DNA from: Streptomyces sp. NBC_01551
GTDB taxonomy: Bacteria; Actinomycetota; Actinomycetes; Streptomycetales; Streptomycetaceae
Length of the DNA stretch: 64,000 nucleotides
Direction: 5' to 3'
Assembly: GCF_026339935.1 (NCBI RefSeq)
Contig: NZ_JAPEPX010000001.1
Span: 4,521,501-4,585,500, forward strand
How positions within the stretch are numbered: the first letter of the stretch is position 1; each line of letters begins with the position of its first letter. Both the position numbers and the translations under genes were made by a program. The notes below the pieces were generated by a model, which worked only from the letters and a program-made list of their open reading frames with translations, searched no databases and was not told the DNA's origin. Shown here one piece after another: positions 55,146-64,000 of the stretch.

Positions 55146-56120
55146 GTGACCCCCGCTGACCTCTCCCGTACCGTCGTGCGCGCCCTGCGCCGCGCCGTCG
55201 AGGAGGGTGGCCTGCCGGCCGGAACGGGCGTTCCGGAGCGGGTCGTCGTCGATCGGACCCGGCCCGGTGGGGTGGGGGAGTACGCCACCGCCGTCGCCTT
55301 CCAGGTCGCCAAGAGTGCGGGGATCAAGCCCGCCGAGGCCGCTCGGGTGATCGCCGGGCTGCTGGTCGACGTCCCCGGTATCGAGCGCGTTGAGATCACC
55401 GGCGCCGGGTTCCTCAACTTCATCCTGGCCGAGCGGTCCGCCGCCGAGCTGGTGCGCGAGGTACGCGAACGCGGGAACCGCTACGGGTTCGCACCCGACG
55501 GGGAGATCCGGGCCCGGGTCGTGGCGGAGGCCGTCCAGCGGATCGTACGGAGCCAGGGGCAAGGGCAGGGCCAGGGGCAAGGGCAGCGGCAGGCCGGCGC
55601 CGGGCTTCGGGTCGCGCCCGTCGCGCGCCGGGACGGGGACGTCGTCGCCGCCTACGGGGCCGACGCCGCCGCCTGGGCGATGCTGACCGTGGCGCCGCAC
55701 GAGACCCCCTCCTTCTCGCCCCGGCTGCTCGTCCAGGACGAGTCGGCCAACGAGTTCTTCCGCGTCCGGTACGCGTACGCGCGGAGCCGGGCCCTCACAG
55801 TCAACGCGGCCCGGCTGGGGTTCCGTGGCGAGCCCGGCGCCGTCGGAGAGGGAGACGGCGGCGGGGCGCTGCTGCGGGCCCTGCGCGATTACCCCCTCGT
55901 CCTCGAAGCCGCCGCGCACCACCGTGCGCCCGAGCGGCTCGTCAGGCATCTGGTCGAGCTGGCCGACGCCCTGCTCGACTTCCAGTACCGCGTCCTGCCC
56001 GCGGGGGACGAGAAACCCTCGGCCGCCCATCGTGCCCGGCTGGCTCTTGCCGAAGCCGCCGGGACGGTGCTGGCCGGCGGCCTGGCCCTCCTCGGCATAG
56101 ACGCTCCTGACTGCCTGTGA
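55146..56120 (+). CDS. nrtL: NrtL, ArgS-related anticodon-binding (DALR) protein
   Basis: This 324-aa protein resembles parts of arginyl-tRNA synthetase without the catalytic domain. The N-terminal Add-1-like domain ([57 protein letters not shown]) is joined by a low-complexity Gln/Gly linker ([15 protein letters not shown]) to a DALR anticodon-binding domain ([23 protein letters not shown] onward). HIGH and KMSKS motifs are absent, so it does not charge tRNA. The gene regularly precedes lysA in actinobacteria, and its function is unknown. It starts with GTG 55146. Confidence 0.9.
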   Translation: MTPADLSRTVVRALRRAVEEGGLPAGTGVPERVVVDRTRPGGVGEYATAVAFQVAKSAGIKPAEAARVIAGLLVDVPGIERVEITGAGFLNFILAERSAAELVREVRERGNRYGFAPDGEIRARVVAEAVQRIVRSQGQGQGQGQGQRQAGAGLRVAPVARRDGDVVAAYGADAAAWAMLTVAPHETPSFSPRLLVQDESANEFFRVRYAYARSRALTVNAARLGFRGEPGAVGEGDGGGALLRALRDYPLVLEAAAHHRAPERLVRHLVELADALLDFQYRVLPAGDEKPSAAHRARLALAEAAGTVLAGGLALLGIDAPDCL

Positions 56121-56139
56121 TCTGCGAAGAGAGATTCCG

Positions 56140-57531
56140 ATGAGCCGTTCCGCGCACCCCGCCGGGCCCCGCCACGCCGACGTCCTGCCCGAGGGCCACT
56201 ACTCCCCGCCGCCCGCCGACCTGAACGCGCTCGACGAGAAGGTCTGGTCGCGGACCGTCCGCCGGGGCGAGGGCGGTGTGGTGAGCGTGGGCGGCGTGCC
56301 GGTGACCGAGCTCGCCGAGGAGTTCGGGACGCCCGCCTACTTCCTCGACGAGGAGGACTTCCGGGCCCGCTGCCGCGCTTGGGCGCACGCCTTCGGCCCC
56401 GACGCCGACGTCTTCTACGCCGGGAAGGCCTTCCTCTCCAAGGCCATCGTGAAGTGGCTCAAGGAGGAAGGCCTCAATCTGGACGTGTGCTCGGGCGGGG
56501 AGCTGACCACCGCCCTCGCCGCCGGGATGCCCGCCGAGCGCATCGCCTTCCACGGCAACAACAAGTCCGTCGCCGAGATCACCCGCGCGGTCGAGGCGGG
56601 CGTCGGGCGCATCGTGCTCGACTCCTTCCAGGAGATCGCCCGCGTCGCGCACATCGCCCGCGAGAAGGGCGTGCGCCAGCCCGTGCAGATCCGGGTGACC
56701 GTCGGCGTCGAGGCGCACACGCACGAGTTCATCGCCACCGCGCACGAGGACCAGAAGTTCGGCATCGCCGTCGCCGACGGATCCGCCGCCGAGGCCGTAC
56801 GCCGCGCGCTCGGGCACGACAGCCTGGAACTGCTCGGCGTCCACTCCCACATCGGCTCGCAGATCTTCGACATGGCCGGGTTCGAGGTCTCCGCCAAGCG
56901 CGTCGTACGGCTGCTCGCCGCCGTGCGCGACGAACACGGCGTCGAGCTGCCCGAGATCGACCTGGGCGGCGGCCTCGGCATCGCCTACACCTCCGCCGAC
57001 GACCCGCGCGAGCCCCACGAGATCGCCAAGGCCCTGCACGAGATCGTCGCCCGCGAGTGCGAGGCCGCCGGCCTGCGCGCCCCGCGCATCTCCGTCGAGC
57101 CCGGCCGCGCCATCGTCGGCCCCACCGCCTTCACCCTGTACGAGGTCGGCACGATCAAGCCGCTCGAAGGCCTGCGCACGTACGTCTCCGTCGACGGCGG
57201 CATGTCCGACAACATCCGTACGGCCCTCTACGACGCCGAGTACGCGATCACGCTCGTCTCCCGCACCTCCGACGCCGAGCCGATGCTCGTCCGCGTCGTC
57301 GGCAAGCACTGCGAGAGCGGCGACATCGTGGTGAAGGATGCGTTCCTCCCCGCGGACCTGGCGCCCGGTGACCTCGTGGCGGTGCCCGCGACCGGCGCGT
57401 ACTGCCGCTCGATGGCCAGCAACTACAACCACGCGCTCCGTCCGCCCGTCGTCGCGGTGCAGGGCGGGGCGGGCCGCGTGATCGTCCGGCGCGAGACGGA
57501 GGAAGATCTCCTGCGCCTCGACCTCGGATGA
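56140..57531 (+). CDS. lysA: Diaminopimelate decarboxylase
   Basis: This 463-aa PLP enzyme catalyses the last step of lysine synthesis, meso-diaminopimelate to lysine. The PLP lysine lies in [13 protein letters not shown], the Gly-rich phosphate loop in [11 protein letters not shown], the substrate-binding region in EPGRAIVGP and the Cys of the partner subunit in [12 protein letters not shown]. The N-terminal extension ([27 protein letters not shown]) is usual for actinobacterial LysA. The gene starts 19 nt after nrtL and is the first of the aspartate-pathway genes here. The inverted repeat at 57575 separates it from hom. Confidence 0.97.
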   Translation: MSRSAHPAGPRHADVLPEGHYSPPPADLNALDEKVWSRTVRRGEGGVVSVGGVPVTELAEEFGTPAYFLDEEDFRARCRAWAHAFGPDADVFYAGKAFLSKAIVKWLKEEGLNLDVCSGGELTTALAAGMPAERIAFHGNNKSVAEITRAVEAGVGRIVLDSFQEIARVAHIAREKGVRQPVQIRVTVGVEAHTHEFIATAHEDQKFGIAVADGSAAEAVRRALGHDSLELLGVHSHIGSQIFDMAGFEVSAKRVVRLLAAVRDEHGVELPEIDLGGGLGIAYTSADDPREPHEIAKALHEIVARECEAAGLRAPRISVEPGRAIVGPTAFTLYEVGTIKPLEGLRTYVSVDGGMSDNIRTALYDAEYAITLVSRTSDAEPMLVRVVGKHCESGDIVVKDAFLPADLAPGDLVAVPATGAYCRSMASNYNHALRPPVVAVQGGAGRVIVRRETEEDLLRLDLG

Positions 57532-57574
57532 TTCCCTTATTTCCGGGGGAAGCCTCCGAACCCCCAAAATGGAC

Positions 57575-57623
57575 GTCTCACTCAATGGACCGAGGGTGGA
57601 AACTGCTGTCCATTGAGTGAGAC
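57575..57623. promoter_or_regulatory. 16-bp perfect inverted repeat between lysA and hom
   Basis: GTCTCACTCAATGGAC (57575-57590) and its exact complement GTCCATTGAGTGAGAC (57608-57623) are separated by 17 nt. It is not followed by a T run and the arms are not GC-rich, which suits a dimeric regulator's operator or an mRNA leader structure better than a terminator. It lies 65 nt before hom. Confidence 0.75.
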
Positions 57624-57687
57624 TGGGTGACACCCGGTGCGCAAAACGTGCACCGGGAGCGATGGAAGATCGAAAGGCGTAGGTCGA

Positions 57688-58980
57688 ATGATGCGTACGC
57701 GTCCGCTGAAGGTGGCGCTGCTGGGCTGTGGAGTGGTCGGCTCAGAGGTGGCGCGCATCATGACGACGCACGCCGACGACCTCACGCAGAGGATCGGCGC
57801 GCCCGTCGAGCTCGCCGGCGTTGCCGTGCGCCGCCCCTCCAAGGTGCGCGAGGGCATCGACCCCGCGCTGATCACCACCGACGCGACCGCCCTCCTCAAA
57901 CGCGGCGACATCGACATCGCCATCGAGGTCATCGGCGGCATCGAGCCGGCCCGCACCCTGATCACCACCGCCTTCGAGAACGGCATCTCCGTCGTCTCGG
58001 CGAACAAGGCGCTGCTCGCCCAGGACGGCGCCGCGCTGCACGCCGCCGCCGAGGCGAAGGGGCTGGACCTCTACTACGAGGCCGCCGTCGCCGGCGCCAT
58101 CCCGCTGGTCCGCCCGATGCGCGAGTCCCTCGCGGGCGACAAGATCAACCGGGTGATGGGCATCGTCAACGGCACGACGAACTTCATCCTCGACAAGATG
58201 GACTCGACGGGCGCCGGCTACCAGGAGGCGCTCGACGAGGCCACCGCCCTCGGATACGCCGAGGCCGACCCGACCGCCGACGTCGAGGGCTACGACGCCG
58301 CCGCCAAGGCCGCGATCCTGGCCGGCATCGCCTTCCACACGCGGGTCCGCCTCGACGACGTCTACCGCGAGGGCATGACCGAGGTCAGCGCCGCCGACTT
58401 CGCCTCCGCCAAGCGGATGGGCTGCACCATCAAGCTCCTCGCCATCCTGGAGCGCGCCGCCGACGGCGAGTCGGTCACCGCCCGCGTGCACCCGGCGATG
58501 ATTCCGCTGACCCACCCGCTCGCCTCCGTCCGCGAGGCGTACAACGCCGTCTTCGTCGAGGCGGAAGCCGCCGGGCGGCTCATGTTCTACGGCCCGGGCG
58601 CGGGCGGTTCGCCGACCGCCTCCGCGGTCCTCGGCGACCTCGTCGCCGTCTGCCGCAACAAGCTCGCCGAGGCAACGGGGCCCGGCGAGTCGGCGTACAC
58701 CCAGCTGCCGGTCAGCCCGATGGGCGACGTCGTCACCCGGTACCACATCAGCCTCGATGTGGCCGACAAGCCGGGCGTCCTCGCCCAGGTGGCGACCACG
58801 TTCGCGGAGCACGGCGTGTCGATCGACACCGTCCGCCAGCAGGGCAAGGACGGCGAGGCCTCCCTCGTCGTCGTCACTCACCGCGCGCCCGACGCCGCCC
58901 TCTCCGGGACCGTCGACGCGCTGCGGAAGCTGGACACCGTCCGCGGTGTCGCCAGCATCATGCGTGTTGAAGGGGAGTAA
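57688..58980 (+). CDS. hom: Homoserine dehydrogenase
   Basis: This 430-aa NAD(P)H-dependent enzyme reduces aspartate semialdehyde to homoserine, the branch point to threonine and methionine. The N-terminal Rossmann motif is [14 protein letters not shown]. Catalytic-domain signatures include [54 protein letters not shown]-terminal ACT domain ([27 protein letters not shown]) predicts feedback control by threonine. The start is ATG 57688 or 57691, after AAAGG; the open frame upstream covers the leader. thrC follows within 8 nt. Confidence 0.97.
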   Translation: MMRTRPLKVALLGCGVVGSEVARIMTTHADDLTQRIGAPVELAGVAVRRPSKVREGIDPALITTDATALLKRGDIDIAIEVIGGIEPARTLITTAFENGISVVSANKALLAQDGAALHAAAEAKGLDLYYEAAVAGAIPLVRPMRESLAGDKINRVMGIVNGTTNFILDKMDSTGAGYQEALDEATALGYAEADPTADVEGYDAAAKAAILAGIAFHTRVRLDDVYREGMTEVSAADFASAKRMGCTIKLLAILERAADGESVTARVHPAMIPLTHPLASVREAYNAVFVEAEAAGRLMFYGPGAGGSPTASAVLGDLVAVCRNKLAEATGPGESAYTQLPVSPMGDVVTRYHISLDVADKPGVLAQVATTFAEHGVSIDTVRQQGKDGEASLVVVTHRAPDAALSGTVDALRKLDTVRGVASIMRVEGE

Positions 58981-58987
58981 AGGACCC

Positions 58988-60058
58988 ATGAGCAGCAATC
59001 GCACCCACCAGTGGCGCGGCATCATCGAGGAGTACCGGGACCGGCTGCCGGTGACGGACACGACTCCGGTGGTCACGCTCCGTGAGGGCGGTACTCCCCT
59101 CGTCCCGGCCCAGGTGCTCTCCGAGCGCACCGGCTGCGAGGTGCACCTCAAGGTCGAGGGCGCGAACCCCACCGGGTCCTTCAAGGACCGCGGCATGACC
59201 ATGGCGATCACCAAGGCCAAGGAGGACGGCGCCAAGGCCGTCATCTGCGCCTCCACCGGCAACACCTCGGCCTCCGCCGCCGCTTACGCGGTGCGCGCCG
59301 GCATGGTCTGCGCGGTGCTCGTGCCGCGCGGCAAGATCGCGCTCGGCAAGATGGGCCAGGCCCTGGTCCACGGCGCCAAGATCCTGCAGGTGGACGGCAA
59401 CTTCGACGACTGCCTCGACCTCGCCCGCGCGCTGTCGGACAACTACCCGGTCGCGCTGGTCAATTCCGTCAACCCGGTCCGCATCGAGGGTCAGAAGACG
59501 GCCGCGTTCGAGATCGTCGACGCGCTCGGCGACGCCCCCGACATCCACGTGCTGCCCGTCGGCAACGCCGGCAACATCACCGCGTACTGGAAGGGCTTCA
59601 AGGAGTACAAGGCCGATGGCCTGGCCTCCCGTACGCCCCGCGTGTGGGGCTTCCAGGCCTCCGGTTCCGCGCCCATCGTGCGCGGCGAGGTCGTCAAGGA
59701 GCCGCACACCATCGCCACCGCGATCCGGATCGGCAACCCGGCCTCCTGGGACTACGCACTGGCCGCGCGGGACGAGTCGGGAGGGTTCATCGACGAGGTG
59801 ACGGACCGGCAGATCCTGGCCGCCTACCGCCTGTTGGCCGCGCAGGAGGGCGTGTTCGTCGAGCCCGCCTCGGCCGCGTCCGTCGCCGGCCTGCTCAAGG
59901 CCGCCGAGCTCGGCCTGGTCGACCCGGGCCAGAAGATCGTGTGCACCGTCACGGGCAACGGTCTGAAGGACCCCGACTGGGCCGTCGCCGGCGCTCCGCA
60001 GCCGGTCACCGTGCCCGTGGACGCCGAGGCCGCCGCGAACCGTCTCGGCCTGGTCTGA
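58988..60058 (+). CDS. thrC: Threonine synthase
   Basis: This 356-aa PLP enzyme converts O-phosphohomoserine to threonine. The PLP lysine is in [11 protein letters not shown], the phosphate-binding loop in [12 protein letters not shown] and the Ser/Thr-rich [14 protein letters not shown] motif. The length fits the short class found in Gram-positive bacteria. It is 7 nt downstream of hom, hence one operon. A long hairpin follows at 60071, so thrB is probably transcribed mainly from its own promoter. Confidence 0.97.
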   Translation: MSSNRTHQWRGIIEEYRDRLPVTDTTPVVTLREGGTPLVPAQVLSERTGCEVHLKVEGANPTGSFKDRGMTMAITKAKEDGAKAVICASTGNTSASAAAYAVRAGMVCAVLVPRGKIALGKMGQALVHGAKILQVDGNFDDCLDLARALSDNYPVALVNSVNPVRIEGQKTAAFEIVDALGDAPDIHVLPVGNAGNITAYWKGFKEYKADGLASRTPRVWGFQASGSAPIVRGEVVKEPHTIATAIRIGNPASWDYALAARDESGGFIDEVTDRQILAAYRLLAAQEGVFVEPASAASVAGLLKAAELGLVDPGQKIVCTVTGNGLKDPDWAVAGAPQPVTVPVDAEAAANRLGLV

Positions 60059-60070
60059 CGCGGTTCGTTC

Positions 60071-60127
60071 GTTGCCGGGTTCCGGCAGGCGCGGACAACC
60101 GTCCGCACGCCTTCGGAATCCGGCAAC
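60071..60127 (+). terminator. Terminator-like inverted repeat after thrC
   Basis: The arm starting GTTGCCGG at 60071 pairs with the arm ending CCGGCAAC at 60127 over about 25 positions with a few mismatches, loop AACC. It lies 12 nt after the thrC stop. Confidence 0.75.
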
Positions 60128-60396
60128 TCGCCCCGTACGGCACCAAAAGTCCACCAGAAGTCAAGGCAGGGCGGCGGAATCCACCGGGAGACGCCGACAC
60201 GCATCGTGCGCCTCCTGTGCGCCCTATGTCGCGAGAGAACCTTCCTTCGATAGGCTGTACTTACATCCGCCACCGCGCACATGACCGCGGTGCTGCCCCG
60301 AGGGCCTTCGGGTGTCGTACGTTCTCCAGTACATTCGCAGCGAAGATCCCGCCCAGTCACCCGATCTCGCACAGTCACGAGGAGTGTCATCAACCG
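60128..60396 (+). promoter_or_regulatory. thrB promoter/leader region
   Basis: There is no gene here. A -10-like TAGGCT lies near 60250 in an A/T-richer stretch, and CACGAGGAGTG is the ribosome binding site ahead of ATG 60397. The leader has no evident attenuator with a run of threonine codons. Confidence 0.45.
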
Positions 60397-61323
60397 ATGG
60401 CAGGTCCAGCGTTCCGCGCCGCCGCCGTACGGGTGCGCGTCCCCGCCAGCAGTGCCAACCTCGGCCCCGGCTTCGATGCCCTCGGCCTGGCCCTGGGGCT
60501 CTACGACGACGTGGTCGTCCGGGTGGCCGACTCCGGCCTGAACATCGACATCGCGGGCGAGGGCGCCGACACCCTGCCGCGGGACGAGAGCCACCTCCTC
60601 GTACGTTCCATGCGTACCGCCTTCGACCTGCTGGGCGGGCAGCCGCGCGGCCTTGAGGTCGTCTGCGCCAACCGCATCCCGCACGGCCGCGGCCTCGGCT
60701 CCTCCTCCGCCGCCATCTGCGCCGGAATCGTCGCCGCCCGTGCCGTGACCATAGGTGGCGAGGCCAAGCTCGACGACGCGGCGCTGCTGGAGCTCGCCAC
60801 CGAGATCGAGGGCCACCCCGACAACGTCGCCGCCTGTCTGCTCGGCGGCTTCACCCTGGCGTGGATGGACGGCGGAAGCGCCAAGGCCATCAGGATGGAG
60901 CCCTCGGATTCCATCGTTCCGGTGGTCTTCGTCCCCTCCAAGCCCGTCCTCACCGAGACCGCGCGCGGCCTGCTGCCGCGCACCGTCCCGCACGTGGACG
61001 CGGCCGTCAACGCGGGTCGCGCGGCCCTGCTCGTCGAAGCCCTGACCAGGCGTCCCGAGCTGCTGCTCCCCGCGACCGAAGACCGGCTCCACCAGGAGTA
61101 CCGGTCCCCGGCGATGCCCGAGAGCGTGGCACTCGTCAACCGGCTGCGGGCGGACGGCATCCCCGCGGTCATCTCCGGCGCGGGCCCCACGGTCCTCGCG
61201 CTGGCCGACAACGGTGCGGCCGACAAGGTCGCGCGGCTCGCGGGCGAGGGGTGGGCGGCCAACCGGCTGGCCCTCGACGCCGCGGGCGCGAGTGTCCTTC
61301 CGCTGGGCACCCAGGGCGGCTAG
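60397..61323 (+). CDS. thrB: Homoserine kinase
   Basis: This 308-aa GHMP-family kinase phosphorylates homoserine with ATP. The ATP-binding GHMP motif is NRIPHGRGLGSSSAAICAG. The N-terminal VRVPASSANLGPGFDALGLALGLYDDV and the C-terminal VISGAGPTVLALAD motifs are intact. It completes the hom-thrC-thrB set for threonine. It is separated from thrC by 338 nt with a hairpin and a probable promoter, and followed by a perfect 10-bp terminator. Confidence 0.97.
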   Translation: MAGPAFRAAAVRVRVPASSANLGPGFDALGLALGLYDDVVVRVADSGLNIDIAGEGADTLPRDESHLLVRSMRTAFDLLGGQPRGLEVVCANRIPHGRGLGSSSAAICAGIVAARAVTIGGEAKLDDAALLELATEIEGHPDNVAACLLGGFTLAWMDGGSAKAIRMEPSDSIVPVVFVPSKPVLTETARGLLPRTVPHVDAAVNAGRAALLVEALTRRPELLLPATEDRLHQEYRSPAMPESVALVNRLRADGIPAVISGAGPTVLALADNGAADKVARLAGEGWAANRLALDAAGASVLPLGTQGG

Positions 61324-61344
61324 TCCGCCGGACGTGCTCTGAAA

Positions 61345-61370
61345 GCGGGCGGCCAGGGCAGGCCGCCCGC
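61345..61370 (+). terminator. Terminator after thrB
   Basis: GCGGGCGGCC pairs perfectly with GGCCGCCCGC across a 6-nt loop, 21 nt after the thrB stop. Confidence 0.85.
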
Positions 61371-61745
61371 CCGGAAGGCGCGATTGCCGGTGATTGAGAG
61401 GGGGAATATCTTTTGGATCCGGTAGTGTTAATCTCAAGTGCGCATCCGAAGCCGCCATGGCTCGGTGCTCAGTGTCCCCATACGGGACCACCTTTCTTCC
61501 GGGAGCCTCCCCGACTGCTTTGATCGCTGCCAGCAGTTTCGAGCACGCTCCGGAATCGGCGTGACATTCCCACGCTTTCAGCTCGGGGGCTTCTCGCCGG
61601 AACCACCCATGCACGTTTCTCTCCGCCGTATCTCTTTCGGCGGACCACCGCCCCGGCACGGTCCACACACCTAGGACTGTTGTCGGACAGCACAACCGGT
61701 CGCCGAGCCAGACAGGCCGACGTCCGCTCCAGGGAAGGACCCTTC
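61371..61745 (+). promoter_or_regulatory. rho promoter and long 5' leader
   Basis: There is no gene in this stretch. 61390-61440 is distinctly A/T-rich (GGGGGAATATCTTTTGGATC, then TAGTGTTAATC), with TAGTGT as a -10-like box. About 300 nt of pyrimidine-rich leader follow before the start at 61746. Long C-rich leaders are known for rho genes, where Rho terminates its own mRNA (autoregulation); C/U-rich segments at 61490-61600 would suit this. Confidence 0.5.
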
Positions 61746-63845
61746 GTGAGCGACACCACCGATCTGATGGGCGCTGCCGACACCAACGTCGACACCAGTG
61801 CCCCCGCCGCGAGCGCCGCCCCCAAGCGTCGCCGCTCCGGCACCGGCCTCGAGGGCATGGTCCTGGCCGAGCTGCAGCAGGTCGCGTCGGGCCTCGGAAT
61901 CAGGGGCACCGCGCGGATGCGCAAGAGCCAGCTGATCGAGGTCATCAAGGAGGCGCAGGCGGGTGGCGGCAGTGCCCCCAAGGCCGCCGCCTCCGCGGAC
62001 ACCGCCGAGGCCAAGCCGAAGCGCCGCGCCACCAGCAAGGCCCGTACGGGTGAGGTCGCCGCCGAGGCGCCCGCCGAGAAGACCGCCGCGCCGGCGCAGA
62101 TCGAGATCCCCGGCCAGCCGGCCAGCGACGACGCCCCCGTCGGCGAGCGCCGCCGCCGTCGGGCCACGGCCCCCTCCGGCAGCCCGGAGTCCTCGGCCCC
62201 CGCCGCCGTGCAGGTCGAGCAGAAGACCGAGACCGTGCCGGCCGCCGCCGCGCCGGCCGAGACCAAGGCCGAGGCCGCCACCGCCGTCTCCGCCCCGCAG
62301 GGCCAGGAGGCCGGCGAGGGCCGCGGCCGCCGGGACCGCCGCGACCGCGGTGACCGTGCCGAGCGCGGCGACCGTCAGGGCCGCCGTGACCGCGGTGCCA
62401 AGGCCGACGACCAGGGCCAGGGTGCCCAGGGTCAGGGCGGCCAGGGCCAGGGCCAGGCCGGTCAGGGCCAGCAGCAGGGTGGCCAGGGTCAGGGCGGTCG
62501 TCAGGACCGTGCCGACCGTGCCGACCGCCAGCAGCAGGGCGGCCGTCAGGGCCAGCAGGGCCGTCAGGACCGCCAGGACAACGGCCCGCAGGACGACTTC
62601 GACGGCGAGGACGGCCGTCGCGGCCGTCGCGGCCGCTACCGCGACCGCCGAGGCCGTCGCGGGCGCGACGAGTTCGCCCCGAACGAGCCGCAGGTCGCCG
62701 ACGACGACGTCCTGATCCCCGTCGCGGGCATCCTCGACATCCTCGACAACTACGCGTTCATCCGGACCTCGGGCTACCTGCCCGGCCCGAACGACGTGTA
62801 CGTCTCCCTCGCCCAGGTCCGCAAGGCCGGTCTGCGCAAGGGCGACCACACCACCGGTGCCGTGCGCCAGCCCAAGGACGGCGAGCGCCGCGAGAAGTTC
62901 AACGCGCTCGTGCGCCTGGACTCGGTGAACGGCATGGCGCCCGAATCCGGCCGCGGCCGCCCGGAGTTCCAGAAGCTGACCCCGCTGTACCCCCAGGACC
63001 GGCTCCGTCTGGAGACCGACCCGGGCGTGCTGACGACCCGCATCATCGACCTCGTGTCGCCGATCGGCAAGGGCCAGCGAGGCCTGATCGTGGCCCCGCC
63101 GAAGACCGGCAAGACCATGATCATGCAGGCGATCGCCAACGCGATCACCACCAACAACCCCGAGTGCCACCTGATGGTCGTCCTGGTCGACGAGCGTCCG
63201 GAAGAGGTCACCGACATGCAGCGGTCGGTCAAGGGCGAGGTCATCTCCTCGACCTTCGACCGCCCGGCCGAGGACCACACCACCGTCGCCGAGCTGGCCA
63301 TCGAGCGCGCCAAGCGTCTCGTCGAGCTGGGTCACGACGTGGTCGTCCTGCTGGACTCCATCACCCGCCTGGGCCGCGCGTACAACCTCGCGGCGCCCGC
63401 CTCCGGCCGCATCCTGTCCGGTGGTGTCGACTCGACCGCGCTGTACCCGCCGAAGCGCTTCTTCGGTGCCGCGCGCAACATCGAGGACGGCGGCTCGCTG
63501 ACCATCCTGGCCACCGCGCTGGTCGACACCGGCTCGCGCATGGACGAGGTGATCTTCGAGGAGTTCAAGGGCACCGGCAACATGGAGCTCAAGCTCGACC
63601 GGAAGCTCGCCGACAAGCGCATCTTCCCGGCCGTCGACGTCGACCCGTCGGGCACCCGCAAGGAGGAGATCCTCCTCAACGCGGAGGAGCTCGCCATCGT
63701 CTGGAAGCTGCGCCGGGTGCTGCACGCGCTCGACTCGCAGCAGGCGATCGAGCTGCTGCTCGACAAGATGAAGCAGACGAAGTCGAACGCCGAGTTCCTG
63801 ATGCAGATCGCGAAGACGACTCCGGCGGGCAAGAACGACGACTGA
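61746..63845 (+). CDS. rho: Transcription termination factor Rho
   Basis: This 699-aa Rho is a hexameric RNA-dependent helicase that ends transcription. The N-terminal Rho helix-bundle domain ([37 protein letters not shown]) is followed by an insertion of about 230 residues rich in Ala, then Arg/Asp/Gly/Gln ([35 protein letters not shown]), typical of actinobacterial Rho. Then come the cold-shock RNA-binding domain ([27 protein letters not shown]) and the ATPase with Walker [14 protein letters not shown]-loop and R-loop ([16 protein letters not shown]). The start is GTG 61746 with GGGAAGGA upstream; the open frame to 61680 lacks a site. Confidence 0.97.
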   Translation: MSDTTDLMGAADTNVDTSAPAASAAPKRRRSGTGLEGMVLAELQQVASGLGIRGTARMRKSQLIEVIKEAQAGGGSAPKAAASADTAEAKPKRRATSKARTGEVAAEAPAEKTAAPAQIEIPGQPASDDAPVGERRRRRATAPSGSPESSAPAAVQVEQKTETVPAAAAPAETKAEAATAVSAPQGQEAGEGRGRRDRRDRGDRAERGDRQGRRDRGAKADDQGQGAQGQGGQGQGQAGQGQQQGGQGQGGRQDRADRADRQQQGGRQGQQGRQDRQDNGPQDDFDGEDGRRGRRGRYRDRRGRRGRDEFAPNEPQVADDDVLIPVAGILDILDNYAFIRTSGYLPGPNDVYVSLAQVRKAGLRKGDHTTGAVRQPKDGERREKFNALVRLDSVNGMAPESGRGRPEFQKLTPLYPQDRLRLETDPGVLTTRIIDLVSPIGKGQRGLIVAPPKTGKTMIMQAIANAITTNNPECHLMVVLVDERPEEVTDMQRSVKGEVISSTFDRPAEDHTTVAELAIERAKRLVELGHDVVVLLDSITRLGRAYNLAAPASGRILSGGVDSTALYPPKRFFGAARNIEDGGSLTILATALVDTGSRMDEVIFEEFKGTGNMELKLDRKLADKRIFPAVDVDPSGTRKEEILLNAEELAIVWKLRRVLHALDSQQAIELLLDKMKQTKSNAEFLMQIAKTTPAGKNDD

Positions 63846-63867
63846 TCCGTCGCCGCACCGCACCACC

Positions 63868-63905
63868 GAGACCGCCCCCACCGCAGCCGCGGCGGGGGCG
63901 GTCTC
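63868..63905 (+). terminator. Terminator after rho
   Basis: GAGACCGCCCCC pairs perfectly with GGGGGCGGTCTC (12 bp, 14-nt loop), 23 nt after the rho stop. No T run follows. The remaining bases to 64000 have GTCCGGATCCC-type direct repeats and no gene. Confidence 0.88.
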
Positions 63906-64000
63906 GCGTTTCCCGGACCCCTGCCCACAGCCCTGTCCGGATCCCTGCCCACACCTCCGTCCGGATCCCCGTCCGCACCCCCGCCCACGTGCGAGCTGTG

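Noticed and set aside
57532..57687. Lysine or threonine riboswitch/attenuator before hom
   Set aside because: I see no lysine-riboswitch-like multi-helix core and no leader peptide with Thr or Ile runs, only the 16-bp inverted repeat.
61671..63881. Very long open frame opposite rho
   Set aside because: Composition-driven shadow of a real gene: it mirrors rho codon by codon and has no domain. The same holds for open frames opposite lysA, hom, thrC, thrB and the translocase genes.

Overview
This is a window of a Streptomyces (or close relative) chromosome. The evidence is the high GC content with strongly GC-biased third codon positions, many GTG starts and overlapping ATGA/GTGA gene junctions, a conservon (cvnA-D), DUF6325 and DUF6479 proteins, NrtL next to lysA-hom-thrC-thrB-rho, and pSAM2-type integrative elements. 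From memory the order nrtL-lysA-hom-thrC-thrB-rho matches S. coelicolor around SCO5352-SCO5357. I could not check this by search.

Region 1 (1-24652) is chromosomal backbone. It starts inside cvnA and continues with cvnB, cvnC, cvnD and a styrene-monooxygenase-like flavoprotein. Next come a secreted NlpC/P60 hydrolase, a coupled DUF6325-SHOCT pair, a FtsW/RodA plus transpeptidase PBP pair, a divergent pair of diiron proteins (ferritin-like and AurF-like) with a TetR regulator, a lipoprotein plus orphan histidine kinase, a NERD-like protein with a degenerate active site, and an NHEJ set (Ku, LigD-type polymerase, LigD-type ligase). The region ends with a frameshifted 'plasmid stabilization' gene, an array of perfect 25-nt repeats, an XdhC-type protein, and a phosphoribosyltransferase/alpha-beta-hydrolase fusion.

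Region 2 (24653-54253) is the accessory part: two different actinomycete integrative and conjugative elements (AICEs) in tandem, both in the 3' end of one tRNA-Arg(CCG) gene. A 44-nt att core occurs three times (24653, 36958, and inside the tRNA at 54208). Element 1 (~12.3 kb) is pSAM2-like: KorSA-type repressor with 16-nt operators, Pif-like Nudix protein, SCO3933-family protein, TraSA-like translocase, Spd genes, RepSA-like rolling-circle initiator, Xis and Int. Its cargo is a predicted modification-dependent restriction enzyme, a membrane protein and a NERD protein. Element 2 (~17.3 kb) has a related Xis/Int but replicates by a primase-polymerase plus RecA-fold helicase. It carries a larger TraB-like translocase, a cytosine-C5 methyltransferase, a zinc-peptidase-like protein, a double-wHTH GntR protein, an HD/Nudix/XRE cluster, a three-gene TIGR04255 cassette and a SLATT-like membrane protein. 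Both elements carry a GGDEF diguanylate cyclase gene, and both use intergenic hairpins whose loop sequence is repeated exactly within the element.

Region 3 (54210-64000) returns to the chromosome: tRNA-Arg, a stand-alone response regulator, nrtL, the lysine/threonine biosynthesis genes lysA, hom, thrC and thrB, and rho with a long disordered insertion and a strong terminator.

How it works together: the backbone covers envelope synthesis, signalling, end joining and aspartate-family amino acids. The two elements form one composite island whose core machinery (integration, replication, DNA translocation, spreading, transfer immunity) is duplicated but built from different replication modules. 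Defence-like cargo sits at the outer edges of each element.
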